Assembly: GCA_050049775.1 (NCBI GenBank) | Contig: JASFVP010000041.1 | Coordinates: 1 to 34,741, forward strand | From: JABDQZ01 sp050049775 | GTDB taxonomy: Bacteria > Pseudomonadota > Gammaproteobacteria > Chromatiales > Chromatiaceae | Length of the DNA stretch: 34,741 nucleotides | Direction of reading: 5' to 3' | Part shown: positions 1-7,738 of the stretch, piece by piece | Layout of the letters: each line of letters starts with the position of its first letter | Numbering within the stretch: position 1 is the first letter of the stretch | Made by a program: the position numbers and the translations under genes | Notes under the pieces: model-generated | Databases searched by the model: none | Told to the model about the DNA's origin: nothing | The model's input: the letters and a program-made list of their open reading frames with translations, nothing else

Positions 1-2
1 CC

Positions 3-869
3 ATCGGCAACCCGTTTGGTTTAAGCCAGACGGTGACGTCCGGCATCATCAGCGCGCTTGGCCGCAGCGGCCTCGGCATTGAAGGTTATGAAAATTTCAT
101 CCAGACCGATGCGTCGATCAACCCGGGCAACTCCGGCGGCCCGTTGGTCAACCTGCGTGGCCAGCTGATTGGTATCAACACCGCGATTCTGGCGCCCGGC
201 GGCGGCAATGTCGGCATCGGTTTTGCCATACCGGCGAACATGGCCAGCGCCATCATGCGGCAAATCGTGCAATACGGAAACGTCAACCGCGGCCATTTTG
301 GCCTGGTGGTACAGAACCTGACCGCCGATCTGGCGCAGGCCTTGCGCATACAGCAGAATCAGGGAGCGCTGGTGGTACGCGTCAAGCAGAACTCATCGGC
401 CTACTCCGCCGGCATCCAGGTGGCCGATATCATCGTCGAGGTCAACGGCAAGCCAGTGCGCAGCGCCATTGACCTGACCAACAAACTGGCGCTGTTGCGC
501 ATCAACGATCCGGTGCAGATCAAACTGTTGCGCCAGGGCAAGGCAATCAGGCTGCTTGCCGCGATTGACGATCCCTACAAGGATTTTGTCAACGGTGGCG
601 ACATTCACTGGCGTTTCGCCAATGCCCGGCTTGGCAATGCTGTCCGGCAATCAGGCAACGGTCCGCTGGAAGGTGTTGAAGTAATCAACATCGGCGAGGA
701 CAGCCCGGTGGTCAATATGGGCCTGCAGGACGGCGACATCATTCTGTCGATCAATCGTGAGCGCATTCGCAACCTGGAGGAATTGCGCCAGCTGGCCAAT
801 TCGGCGAAGTCCTTCTACCGCATCAAATTGTTGAGAGGCAGCAGTTTCATCACCATGGCAGCGCGTTGA
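3..869 (+). CDS. degQ: DegP/DegQ-type periplasmic serine protease, 5' end missing
   Basis: This is the C-terminal part of a trypsin-like HtrA protease, a periplasmic enzyme that degrades misfolded envelope proteins. The window opens inside the protease domain; the reading frame is open from base 3. The fragment begins with the conserved IGNPFGL segment and carries GNSGGP with the catalytic serine codon at 132-134. The catalytic His and Asp lie upstream of the window. Two PDZ domains follow, roughly fragment residues 95-185 and 220-285; two PDZ domains point to DegP/DegQ rather than DegS, which has one. The protein ends at a TGA (867-869) that lies inside the FNR-type palindrome preceding nnrS. 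DegP, DegQ and MucD cannot be separated from this piece, so the symbol is a best guess. I am sure of the family. Confidence 0.9.
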   Translation: MGNPFGLSQTVTSGIISALGRSGLGIEGYENFIQTDASINPGNSGGPLVNLRGQLIGINTAILAPGGGNVGIGFAIPANMASAIMRQIVQYGNVNRGHFGLVVQNLTADLAQALRIQQNQGALVVRVKQNSSAYSAGIQVADIIVEVNGKPVRSAIDLTNKLALLRINDPVQIKLLRQGKAIRLLAAIDDPYKDFVNGGDIHWRFANARLGNAVRQSGNGPLEGVEVINIGEDSPVVNMGLQDGDIILSINRERIRNLEELRQLANSAKSFYRIKLLRGSSFITMAAR

Positions 870-907
870 CTTTAGTCAAGGATAGCCAACCGCTTACTAC
901 CTAGCAT
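866..907 (+). promoter_or_regulatory. FNR/Dnr/NnrR-type box and -10 element upstream of nnrS
   Basis: TTGACTTTAGTCAA at 866-879 is a perfect TTGAC-N4-GTCAA dyad, the form of site bound by CRP/FNR-family regulators of the FNR, Dnr and NnrR groups. A plausible -10 hexamer, TAGCAT, lies at 902-907. The 22-base gap between them is the spacing of class II activator promoters, where the box is centred near -41.5 from a start site around 914. The predicted leader is short, with AAAGGA at 924-929 before the nnrS ATG at 938. The dyad and spacing are seen directly; which regulator binds is inferred from the downstream gene. Confidence 0.6.
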
Positions 908-937
908 CTGCTGCGTTATTCGCAAAGGATGCAAACC

Positions 938-2125
938 ATGGCCCTCATACCACTGGATAATCCCCGGCAGAAAAAATTCATTCCCTTGTTGCAACTCGGT
1001 TTCCGGCCGTTTTTCCTGCTGGCCGGACTGGCCGCGGTCTTGCTCATGTTGCTGTGGTTGCACACATTCGCTGCGGCGGACAATAGCTTGCTGCCCTACA
1101 GCGGCAGTCTGTGGCACAGCCATGAAATGCTGTTCGGCTACAGCGCTGCCGTCGTCAGCGGTTTTTTGCTGACGGCCGTCCGCAACTGGACCGGTATCCA
1201 AACCGTCCAGAACACCTGGCTGGCCGGCCTGGCGCTGGTCTGGCTGGCGGCACGCGTCGCCCCTTTGATGGACCCGCCAGCCATTGTCACAGCAATTATT
1301 AGCATCGCTTTTTTTCCGCTACTTGCATTCGCCATCAGTATTCCGCTGATCAGAAGCGACAGCCGTAACAACCTGGTGTTCATTGCACTGATGTTGTTGT
1401 TTGGTGTGGCGGAATTGCTGTTTCAGCTTGGCCTTAATCGGTGGCTGCTAGACGATGCCAGTCTCGGCATTCAGTTGTTCCTGCATCTGCTCGTGATCCT
1501 GATTGTACTGATGGGTGGGCGTGTGATTCCTTTCTTTATTTCCCGCACGACAGGCCAGCAACAGATCGCACCTTCCCTTTTTCTGGAAAGACTCATGTAC
1601 GCCAGCCTGATTGTCTGGGCGCTGGCCAAACTGTTGTCCGCACCGATAGAGCTGACCGCTTTGCTGACGCTGATCGCGGCTGTGTTTCAGGTCATACGCC
1701 TGAAGAACTGGCATGTCAGCACGCTGTGGCAGACACCGATGTTATGGATTCTGTATCTCGGTTATGTGTGGCTGGCCATCGGGCTGCTGCTGGAGGCTTT
1801 TGCTGTTTTTGTTCCAATACCACCAAGTGCCGCGATTCACGCCTACACGGTTGGTGTGATTGGTATGGTGACACTCGGCATGATGGCGCGCGTCTCACTC
1901 GGTCATACCGGACGCACCATTCAGCACAGCAAGTTGATGCTGGTGAGTTTTGTGCTGATCAGCCTGGCACCCTGGCTGCGGGTTTTCTGGCCGTTGCTGC
2001 AACCGCAACACTACCTGACCGCCATCCAGTTATCCGGGGCCTTGTGGGTCAGCGCCTTTGTGTTGTTTGTCCTGCAGTATCTACCGATACTCACACGGGT
2101 CAGAATTGATGGCCGGGCCGGATGA
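938..2125 (+). CDS. nnrS: NnrS family membrane protein
   Basis: This is a polytopic inner-membrane protein of the NnrS family, described as a haem- and copper-containing protein linked to nitric oxide stress and denitrification. Its exact biochemistry is unsettled. The translation shows about twelve hydrophobic segments and the family signature in the first 100 residues: GFRPFFLLAG, then WHSHEMLFGY and GFLLTAVRNWTG. A second conserved stretch near residues 310-330 contains GMMARVSLGHTGR. I chose the ATG at 938 (395 aa) because AAAGGA at 924-929 is 8 bases upstream; an ATG at 929 overlaps that site. It is preceded by an FNR-type box, which suggests induction by low oxygen or nitrogen oxides. 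No denitrification reductase is in the window. A small NTF2-like gene follows on the same strand. Confidence 0.92.
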   Translation: MALIPLDNPRQKKFIPLLQLGFRPFFLLAGLAAVLLMLLWLHTFAAADNSLLPYSGSLWHSHEMLFGYSAAVVSGFLLTAVRNWTGIQTVQNTWLAGLALVWLAARVAPLMDPPAIVTAIISIAFFPLLAFAISIPLIRSDSRNNLVFIALMLLFGVAELLFQLGLNRWLLDDASLGIQLFLHLLVILIVLMGGRVIPFFISRTTGQQQIAPSLFLERLMYASLIVWALAKLLSAPIELTALLTLIAAVFQVIRLKNWHVSTLWQTPMLWILYLGYVWLAIGLLLEAFAVFVPIPPSAAIHAYTVGVIGMVTLGMMARVSLGHTGRTIQHSKLMLVSFVLISLAPWLRVFWPLLQPQHYLTAIQLSGALWVSAFVLFVLQYLPILTRVRIDGRAG

Positions 2126-2223
2126 AATCGACAGCAAAACCCATTTAAAAAACGACGTCATGCCGTCTAAAAATCTGCTAGGGTTGATGCCAGACCAGAG
2201 TCAGGCCAACAAGCAGGTTGAAT

Positions 2224-2640
2224 ATGATCGACAACAAGCTCGAACTGAAAACGCCGGACGAAGCCGAGGCCGTTTACTACGAATCCTTTATGCATTGTGA
2301 CCAGCAGTTGATGGCCGCTTTGTGGGCTGATGGCGATGTCATCTGCATCCATCCCGGCTCCGGCGCCATCGTCGGCCATGAGGCGGTAACGCGCAGCTGG
2401 TCGCATATCTTTACCGATGCACAGCAACCCTACCTGAACTTCAAGGTGCTCAAACGCACCATCTCGGACGACGTGGAGGTGCATCTGGTGGCCGAGGAAA
2501 TTGCAACCGGCCAGGACGCTTATGCACTGGTGCTGGCCACCAACACCTACCAGAAATTCGCCAGTGGCTGGTTGATGACCGGACACCATGCCTCTCTGGT
2601 GCAAACAGGGCGGCCACAGAATTCGTCACGCGTTCAATAG
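2224..2640 (+). CDS. NTF2-like (SnoaL/DUF4440-type) protein of unknown function
   Basis: This is a small soluble protein of 138 aa with no signal peptide or membrane segment. Its layout is that of the NTF2-like superfamily: an N-terminal helix (EAEAVYYESFMHCDQQLMAAL), then WADGDVICIHPGSGAIVGHEAV and a run of alternating beta strands ending in WLMTGHHASL. The WxxDxxxxxHP...GxxA pattern is typical of the SnoaL/DUF4440 group, which includes small enzymes and ligand-binding proteins. The substrate cannot be told from sequence. I prefer ATG 2224, with CAGG at 2214-2217, over a TTG two codons upstream. It lies 98 bases downstream of nnrS on the same strand, so co-transcription is possible. Downstream it faces purA. 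Confidence 0.75.
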   Translation: MIDNKLELKTPDEAEAVYYESFMHCDQQLMAALWADGDVICIHPGSGAIVGHEAVTRSWSHIFTDAQQPYLNFKVLKRTISDDVEVHLVAEEIATGQDAYALVLATNTYQKFASGWLMTGHHASLVQTGRPQNSSRVQ

Positions 2641-2695
2641 CACAGTCTGACTCTGCCAGCCTCGCGCTGCACAGAGCCCGTTAAAACGCCCTGCT

Positions 2696-2729
2696 CACCC
2701 GACCTGTAGCGAATGCCTTCGGCCGGGTG
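2696..2729. other. Weak hairpin between convergent NTF2-like gene and purA
   Basis: CACCCG at 2696-2701 can pair with CGGGTG at 2724-2729, with a smaller GCC-TTC-GGC hairpin inside the loop. Neither strand has a T-run after it, so it is not a good intrinsic terminator. It is the only structure seen in the 100-base gap between the two convergent genes. Confidence 0.2.
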
Positions 2730-2740
2730 CGTTGACGCGA

Positions 2741-4033
2741 TCAGTCAAACGGATGATTCAATACGATGGTTTCTTCGCGATCCGGACCGGTGGAGATGAT
2801 ATCGATCGGCGTATCACAAAGCTCGGCGACCTTGTCGAGATAGTTACGCGCCGCCTGCGGCAGGTCATCAACTGATTTAACGCCGACCGTGGATTCCGAC
2901 CAGCCGTCCATTTCGATGAACACCGGCTTGCACTTTTCGAAATTGTCGGCGCCGACCGGTGGCGTATCAATCTGTTGGCCATCGAGCTCATAGGCAACAC
3001 AGATCTTGAGTTTTTCCAGACCGTCGAGTACGTCCAGCTTGGTGATGCACATACCCGAGACGCTGTTGATGTCGAGTGAGCGTCTCAGCGCAACCGTGTC
3101 CAGCCAGCCGCAACGACGCTGGCGGCCGGTAGTGGCGCCAAATTCATGGCCCTTGGTGCCAAGGTATTCACCATCGTTGTCAAACAGTTCGGTCGGGAAC
3201 GGACCGGCGCCGACACGCGTGGTATAAGCCTTGACGATACCGAGAATGTAATCGATGTAACGCGGACCGACACCGGTACCGGAAGCAGCGCCACCGGCAG
3301 TAGTGTTGGACGAAGTCACGTACGGATAGGTACCGTGATCGATGTCGAGCAGTGCGCCCTGCGCACCTTCAAACATGACATTCTGGCCGGCACGACGCAT
3401 CTTGTGCAAGGTGCCGGTGACGTCCTCAACCATCGGTCGAATGCGTTCGGCCTGTTGCAGCAACTGGTCCAGTACCTGCTGGTAGTCGACCGTTTCAAAC
3501 TCGAAGTAATGTTTCAGCGCATGGTTGTGATAGTCCATGACTTCACGCAGGCGTTCACTGATGTGGGCAGTGTCGAAGATTTCACCGAGACGAATGCCAC
3601 GACGCGAAACCTTGTCTTCATAAGCGGGACCGATGCCGCGACCGGTGGTGCCGATGGCTTTCTTACCGCGCGCTTTTTCACGCGCTGCATCCAGGGTGAC
3701 GTGGTATGGCAGTATCAGCGGGCAGGACTCGGAAATACCCAGGCGGGAACCGGCCGGCACACCACTGGCTTCAAGCATGTCGATTTCTTCGAGTAATGCT
3801 TCAGGCGAAAGCACCACACCGTTACCGATCAGGCAACGCACATCCTCGCGCAATACGCCGGAAGGAATCAGGTGCAGAATGGTCTGCTTGCCTTCAATCA
3901 CCAGCGTGTGGCCGGCATTGTGACCGCCCTGAAAACGCACCACGGCATGCGCCTTGTCTGTCAGCAGGTCAACAACCTTGCCTTTACCTTCATCACCCCA
4001 TTGCGTGCCAATGATAACGACGTTCTTACCCAT
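2741..4033 (-). CDS. purA: Adenylosuccinate synthetase
   Basis: PurA joins IMP and aspartate using GTP to form adenylosuccinate, the first committed step to AMP, in the cytoplasm. The 430-residue length is normal. The N terminus carries the P-loop-like GDEGKGK (residues 13-19) with catalytic Asp14, and His42 in GGHNAGHT. Later motifs include TTGRGIGPAY, the FEGAQG segment, and RQRRCGW followed by the TKLDVLDG nucleotide-binding loop. It is the last gene of the nnr-to-purA superoperon and follows hisZ by 44 bases. No strong ribosome-binding site is visible. No nsrR or rnr gene follows, unlike enterics. Confidence 0.98.
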   Translation of the reverse strand: MGKNVVIIGTQWGDEGKGKVVDLLTDKAHAVVRFQGGHNAGHTLVIEGKQTILHLIPSGVLREDVRCLIGNGVVLSPEALLEEIDMLEASGVPAGSRLGISESCPLILPYHVTLDAAREKARGKKAIGTTGRGIGPAYEDKVSRRGIRLGEIFDTAHISERLREVMDYHNHALKHYFEFETVDYQQVLDQLLQQAERIRPMVEDVTGTLHKMRRAGQNVMFEGAQGALLDIDHGTYPYVTSSNTTAGGAASGTGVGPRYIDYILGIVKAYTTRVGAGPFPTELFDNDGEYLGTKGHEFGATTGRQRRCGWLDTVALRRSLDINSVSGMCITKLDVLDGLEKLKICVAYELDGQQIDTPPVGADNFEKCKPVFIEMDGWSESTVGVKSVDDLPQAARNYLDKVAELCDTPIDIISTGPDREETIVLNHPFD

Positions 4034-4077
4034 AGAAATGTTCTCTGTAATAACTGGATGGAAAAATTAACGGAATA

Positions 4078-5265
4078 TCAGACCGGTCGTCTGACCCACT
4101 GACCGTTGTCCAATACTAACTGTTGCGTGCAGCCCATGGCTGCCGCGTTGCCCTGTTGCCCCGGCAACTGGCAGATGACGCACTTGCCTTGCTGGCGTAG
4201 CTGGCGAATGGTCGCCAGTAAAGCGGCATCATTGTCATGCGGCGCAAAAATGGCTTCCCGGGAATCGTCAGCGGCCTGTCTGGAATAACGCATCAGGGTC
4301 TTGAGATCGGTGCTAAAGCCGGTTGCGGGGCGGGCGCGACCGAAGTCGCTGCCGATGTTGTCGTAACGTCCGCCACGCGCGACCTCAACGCCGGAGTCCG
4401 GCACATAGGCGGCAAACACCATGCCGGTGTGGAAGTGATAACCGCGCAATTCGGCCAGGTCAAAATGCAGTGGCAGATCCGGATAAAGTTGGCGGATTTC
4501 CTGGCTGACCTGGCTGACGGTCTCCAGCGCCTGCTGTACCTCGGCATTGGCATCGGCCAGAATGCTGCGCGCCTCTCCCAGCACGTCCGAACCGTTCAGC
4601 GCTGACAGCGACAGAATCATTTCCAGGCTGCTTTCCGCCACGCCGAACTGTTCCAGCAAATTGCGGATTTCCGGCACGGCCTTACGCTGCAAGGCGTCAA
4701 ACAAGGCGGTTTCCTGGCTTTCATCCAGTCCGGCCTGTTCGGCCAGACCACGGAAGATGCCGACGTGGCCTAGATCGACGGACACGTCTTCGAGGCCAGC
4801 CGCATGCAGGGTCTCGATCATGAGGGACAACACTTCGACATCACTGGCGACGCCGCTGTGGCCGTAGAGTTCGGCGCCGATCTGCAGCGGGCTGCGCGTG
4901 CCGCCAAAACCGTCGGAACGGGTATGCAACACCGTACCCATGTAACACAGACGTGCCGGCGTGTCGTTTTCCAGGTGATGGGCATCGATACGTGCCACCT
5001 GGGTGGTCATGTCGGCGCGTATACCCATCTGCCGGCCGCTGACCTGGTCGATCAGCTTGAAGGTTTTCAGGTCGATATCGCCGCCGGCGCCTATGCCCAT
5101 GAGCAACGAATCGAGATATTCGATGAACGGTGGAATGACCAGCTCGTAACCCCAGCTGCTGAACACATCCAGCAGCTGCCGACGCAGCTGTTCCACATGT
5201 GCGGCCTGTGGCGGCACAATCTCGTCAATACCTTCGGGCAATAACCAATGAACCTTGTTGTCCAT
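4078..5265 (-). CDS. hisZ: ATP phosphoribosyltransferase regulatory subunit HisZ
   Basis: HisZ is a catalytically inactive histidyl-tRNA synthetase paralogue that forms a complex with the short form of HisG, enabling the first step of histidine synthesis and its feedback control. The 395-aa protein opens with LLPEGIDEIVPPQA and carries the class II synthetase fold motifs, for example GYELVIPPFIEYLDSL (around residues 38-53) and MGIRADMTTQVARI (about 81-94). A glycine-rich VARGGRYDNIG motif lies near residue 290. It is shorter than a true HisRS and lacks its C-terminal anticodon-binding domain. It starts 3 bases after the yjeT-like stop, without a clear Shine-Dalgarno sequence, suggesting translational coupling. 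Its partner hisG is not in the window; separation of hisZ from hisG in the hfl-purA cluster is known in Pseudomonas-like genomes. Confidence 0.95.
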   Translation of the reverse strand: MDNKVHWLLPEGIDEIVPPQAAHVEQLRRQLLDVFSSWGYELVIPPFIEYLDSLLMGIGAGGDIDLKTFKLIDQVSGRQMGIRADMTTQVARIDAHHLENDTPARLCYMGTVLHTRSDGFGGTRSPLQIGAELYGHSGVASDVEVLSLMIETLHAAGLEDVSVDLGHVGIFRGLAEQAGLDESQETALFDALQRKAVPEIRNLLEQFGVAESSLEMILSLSALNGSDVLGEARSILADANAEVQQALETVSQVSQEIRQLYPDLPLHFDLAELRGYHFHTGMVFAAYVPDSGVEVARGGRYDNIGSDFGRARPATGFSTDLKTLMRYSRQAADDSREAIFAPHDNDAALLATIRQLRQQGKCVICQLPGQQGNAAAMGCTQQLVLDNGQWVRRPV

Positions 5266-5268
5266 GTA

Positions 5269-5454
5269 TCAATTCACTATGTAGAGCAGGATCAAACCGA
5301 GCACCATGCTGACCAGGCCACTGATGCGCAGACTTTTGTCGTCCATCTGCAGCATGGTCGCGAGAATCTGCTTCATGCCGCGCGGATTCAGGAATGGCAG
5401 CATACCTTCAATCACCAGCAACAACGCCAGTGCGATCAGAAACTGTTGCCACAT
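5269..5454 (-). CDS. DUF2065 (YjeT-like) small inner-membrane protein
   Basis: This 61-residue protein consists of two hydrophobic segments, about residues 4-22 and 44-60, joined by a polar loop. The motif IEGMLPFLNPRG followed by MLQMDDKSLRISGL is diagnostic of DUF2065, the family of E. coli YjeT, which sits at the same place between hflC and purA. Its function is unknown; location beside hflKC suggests, but does not prove, a membrane quality-control role. I chose the ATG at 5454 because GAAGG (reverse strand of 5462-5466) is 7 bases upstream and the family starts here; a longer in-frame extension to 5499 would run through the terminator hairpin at 5481-5504. It ends 3 bases before hisZ. Confidence 0.88.
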   Translation of the reverse strand: MWQQFLIALALLLVIEGMLPFLNPRGMKQILATMLQMDDKSLRISGLVSMVLGLILLYIVN

Positions 5455-5480
5455 AGCTCGGCCTTCAGAATTCCTTACAC

Positions 5481-5508
5481 AAAAAACCGGGCAAGCCACC
5501 CGGTGTTT
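5481..5508 (-). terminator. Intrinsic terminator in the hflC to yjeT-like gap
   Basis: On the minus strand ACCGGG and CCCGGT (5504-5499 and 5491-5486) form a stem with a 7-base loop, followed at once by a run of five T (six counting the closing base). Three further A-T pairs can form after one mismatch. This is a good factor-independent terminator, 110 to 130 bases after the hflC stop and only about 15 bases before the Shine-Dalgarno site of the yjeT-like gene. Confidence 0.6.
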
Positions 5509-5567
5509 GTCCGCCGGTCAAACCGACGATGAAAAATTCATTTTCCCAGAGCAAACGGAAAATGTCC

Positions 5568-5596
5568 ATGTGCGGCAACGCGGTGTTGCCGCACAT
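5568..5596 (-). other. Perfect 12-bp inverted repeat downstream of hflC
   Basis: ATGTGCGGCAAC at 5568-5579 is exactly complementary to GTTGCCGCACAT at 5585-5596, with a 5-base loop. The stem is stable and begins 18 bases beyond the hflC stop. No T-run follows directly on the minus strand, so it looks more like an mRNA 3' stabilising or processing structure than a terminator. It precedes the true terminator-like hairpin at 5481-5504 in the direction of transcription. Confidence 0.5.
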
Positions 5597-5614
5597 CAGG
5601 CATCAATAGCCTTT

Positions 5615-6481
5615 CTACTGCTTTTGATTGAGGAAACGGAAAAATTCGGAATCCGGCTCCAGCACCATCATATCGCCACCCTGGCCAAACACATCGCGAT
5701 AGGCGGTCAGGCTCCTCCAGAAAGAGTAGAAATCGGCATTTTGATTAAACGCCTTGGCGTAGGTTTCCGCCGAGATGGCTTCACCCTCACCGCGAATCAC
5801 CTCAGCGTCACGATAGGCGCTGGCGAGAATTTCGGTTCTTTCACGTTCGGCCTCGGCGCGAATCTTCTCGGCTTCCTCAGCACCCTGGGCACGCAGTTCG
5901 CGAGCAACCCGTTCACGTTCGGTGCGCATACGATCGAACACCGAACTGCTGACCTCGGGCGGGAAGTCGATTTTCTTGACGCGCACGTCGACAATTTCGA
6001 CACCCAATGCCCCGGCCTGCTGGTCGGCGTTCTTGGACAACAGTTCCATGATTTCGGCGCGCTCGCCGGAGACCACTTCCTGAATGGTTCGGATACCAAA
6101 TTCGTCACGCAAGGCGGTATTGATCCGTTCCGACAACAGTCGCGCGGTATTGGCCGCATTACCACCGGTGGAACGATAATACTGCGCCACGTCGGAGATG
6201 CGCCATTTGGCGTAGGAATCCACCACGACGAATTTCTTTTCGGCCGTGATGAAACGTTCCGGACGTGAATCCAGCGTCTGGATGCGCGAATCGAACTTGA
6301 TGACGTTGTTGACGATCGGCCACTTGAAATGCAGGCCCGGCTGGTAATCCGCATCAACGATCTCACCGAACTTCAGTTTGAGGGCGGTTTCCCACTGGTT
6401 GACGACAAAAGTCGAGGCGTAAATGCCGATACCGGCGATCAGCACAACAACCACGGCAAACAGTAATTTAGGTGATTGCAT
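5615..6481 (-). CDS. hflC: Protease modulator HflC
   Basis: HflC is a SPFH/prohibitin-family membrane protein. With HflK it forms a large periplasmic-facing cage that encloses FtsH and limits its proteolysis of membrane proteins. The 288-aa sequence has an N-terminal transmembrane anchor (residues about 5-24), then the band-7 domain beginning VVNQWETALKLKFGEIV, and a long charged coiled coil (about 170-235) rich in ERERVARELRAQGAEEAEKIR-type repeats. The C terminus ends in the conserved FFRFLNQKQ. The start codon overlaps the hflK stop in TGATG, so the two are translationally coupled at equal stoichiometry. ftsH is also in this window (22344-24272). Confidence 0.97.
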   Translation of the reverse strand: MQSPKLLFAVVVVLIAGIGIYASTFVVNQWETALKLKFGEIVDADYQPGLHFKWPIVNNVIKFDSRIQTLDSRPERFITAEKKFVVVDSYAKWRISDVAQYYRSTGGNAANTARLLSERINTALRDEFGIRTIQEVVSGERAEIMELLSKNADQQAGALGVEIVDVRVKKIDFPPEVSSSVFDRMRTERERVARELRAQGAEEAEKIRAEAERERTEILASAYRDAEVIRGEGEAISAETYAKAFNQNADFYSFWRSLTAYRDVFGQGGDMMVLEPDSEFFRFLNQKQ

Positions 6482-7626
6482 CAGCGTGTCCTCCTGCTAC
6501 GGCTATCGCGCACATCAGTCGCAATCGAGTTGTCCACCGAAGTCTGCGGAATAAAGCTGCTGCGGTTTTTACCGATGGTTTCGATCTTGCGTTCCATAAT
6601 GCGGTCCAGTGGCAGATAAGTCAGATTGCTGCCGCTTTTAACATCCAGAATGACCTTGTTGGTGGAGCCCAGCACGTCCTGCATGGTTTCCAGGTACAGG
6701 CGTTCACGCGTGACTTCCGGTGCCTTTTCGAATTCCGACAGCAGCGCCAGGAAACGCTTGCTCTCACCTTCAGCCTCGGCGACCACCTTGGCCTTGTAAC
6801 CCTTGGCGTTGGCGACCTGGGTTGCCGCCGCACCACGGGCACGTGGCACGATGTCATTGGCGTAGGCCTGCGCCTTGTTCTCTTCGCGCACCTTGTCTTC
6901 ACGCGCCTTGTTGGCGTCGTCAAACGCTTCCCTGACTGCTTCCGGCGGATTGGCCGCCTGGATGTTGACACTGGTGATGTCCAGGCCGCTGCGATACTGC
7001 TTGATCATCTCCTGGGCACTCATTCTGACCGCATCGGCAATCGCACTACGGTTCTGGGTGATGATTTCATCGAGCTTGCTTTTACCAACCACTTCGCGCA
7101 GGGAAGTTTCGATGGTGTCCTTGATGGTTTTTTCCGGTGCCCGGTCCTGGAACAGGAAATCGGCCGGATCGGAAACACGGTATTGCACATTGAGCGACAC
7201 ATCGACGATGTTTTCATCGGCGGTCAGCATCTCAGCGCGATGCGGCAGACGCGAGATCTTGTCGACATCCACCTTGATGACCTGATCGACTACCGGGATC
7301 ATGAAATTCAGGCCCGGTTCGGTAATCTGCACATATTCACCAAAGCGCAGCACAACGCCGCGCTCGGCAGCGTCAACGGTGTAAAAACTCTGATAGCCGA
7401 GGAATACCACCAGGGCAACAACAGCAATGGCCGCAATGCCTTTGGAGCCGCCATCACCGCCCGATGTAACGCCACCGCCACCACGGCCGGATTTCTTGCC
7501 ACCGAACAAACCGCCCATTTTATCCTGCAGCTTGCGTACTACTTCATCCAGATCCGGTGGCCCCTGGTCATTGCCCTTGCCTTTCCAGGGATCCTTATCG
7601 CCTCCACCCGGTTCATTCCAGGCCAT
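6481..7626 (-). CDS. hflK: Protease modulator HflK
   Basis: HflK is the partner of HflC in the FtsH-regulating complex of the inner membrane. The 381-aa protein has the typical cytoplasmic N-terminal tail rich in Gly and charged residues (MAWNEPGGGDKDPWKGKG, then GRGGGGVTSGGDGG to about residue 60). One membrane segment follows at about 63-82, then the band-7 domain from YTVDAAERGVVLRFGEY to about 250, and a coiled coil with the AYANDIVPRARG segment. A Shine-Dalgarno GGAG lies about 7 bases before the ATG at 7626. A good promoter lies just upstream (7666-7694), so hflKC can be transcribed apart from hflX. The stop overlaps the hflC start by one base. Confidence 0.97.
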   Translation of the reverse strand: MAWNEPGGGDKDPWKGKGNDQGPPDLDEVVRKLQDKMGGLFGGKKSGRGGGGVTSGGDGGSKGIAAIAVVALVVFLGYQSFYTVDAAERGVVLRFGEYVQITEPGLNFMIPVVDQVIKVDVDKISRLPHRAEMLTADENIVDVSLNVQYRVSDPADFLFQDRAPEKTIKDTIETSLREVVGKSKLDEIITQNRSAIADAVRMSAQEMIKQYRSGLDITSVNIQAANPPEAVREAFDDANKAREDKVREENKAQAYANDIVPRARGAAATQVANAKGYKAKVVAEAEGESKRFLALLSEFEKAPEVTRERLYLETMQDVLGSTNKVILDVKSGSNLTYLPLDRIMERKIETIGKNRSSFIPQTSVDNSIATDVRDSRSRRTR

Positions 7627-7665
7627 ATGCCTCTCCGTTTTTAATGCTTAATAAAATCTGCTGGG

Positions 7666-7694
7666 ATTGTAAGGATGTGCGCCACAATCATCAA
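7666..7694 (-). promoter_or_regulatory. Candidate sigma-70 promoter of hflK-hflC
   Basis: On the minus strand TTGATG (7694-7689) and TACAAT (7671-7666) are separated by exactly 17 bases. The matches to consensus are four of six and five of six. The predicted start near 7659 gives a leader of about 33 bases containing the hflK Shine-Dalgarno site. It lies in the 112-base gap between hflX and hflK, which otherwise shows no feature. Confidence 0.5.
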
Positions 7695-7738
7695 CAACAC
7701 AGAACCTTTTAATAGACACGGTTAATCGGTAAATAACC

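Noticed and set aside
6472..7644. A 390-codon plus-strand open frame covering hflK
   Set aside because: It is the mirror of a well-matched HflK gene. Its composition is His- and Phe-rich as expected from antisense of GC-biased codons, and it has no recognisable domain or ribosome-binding site.
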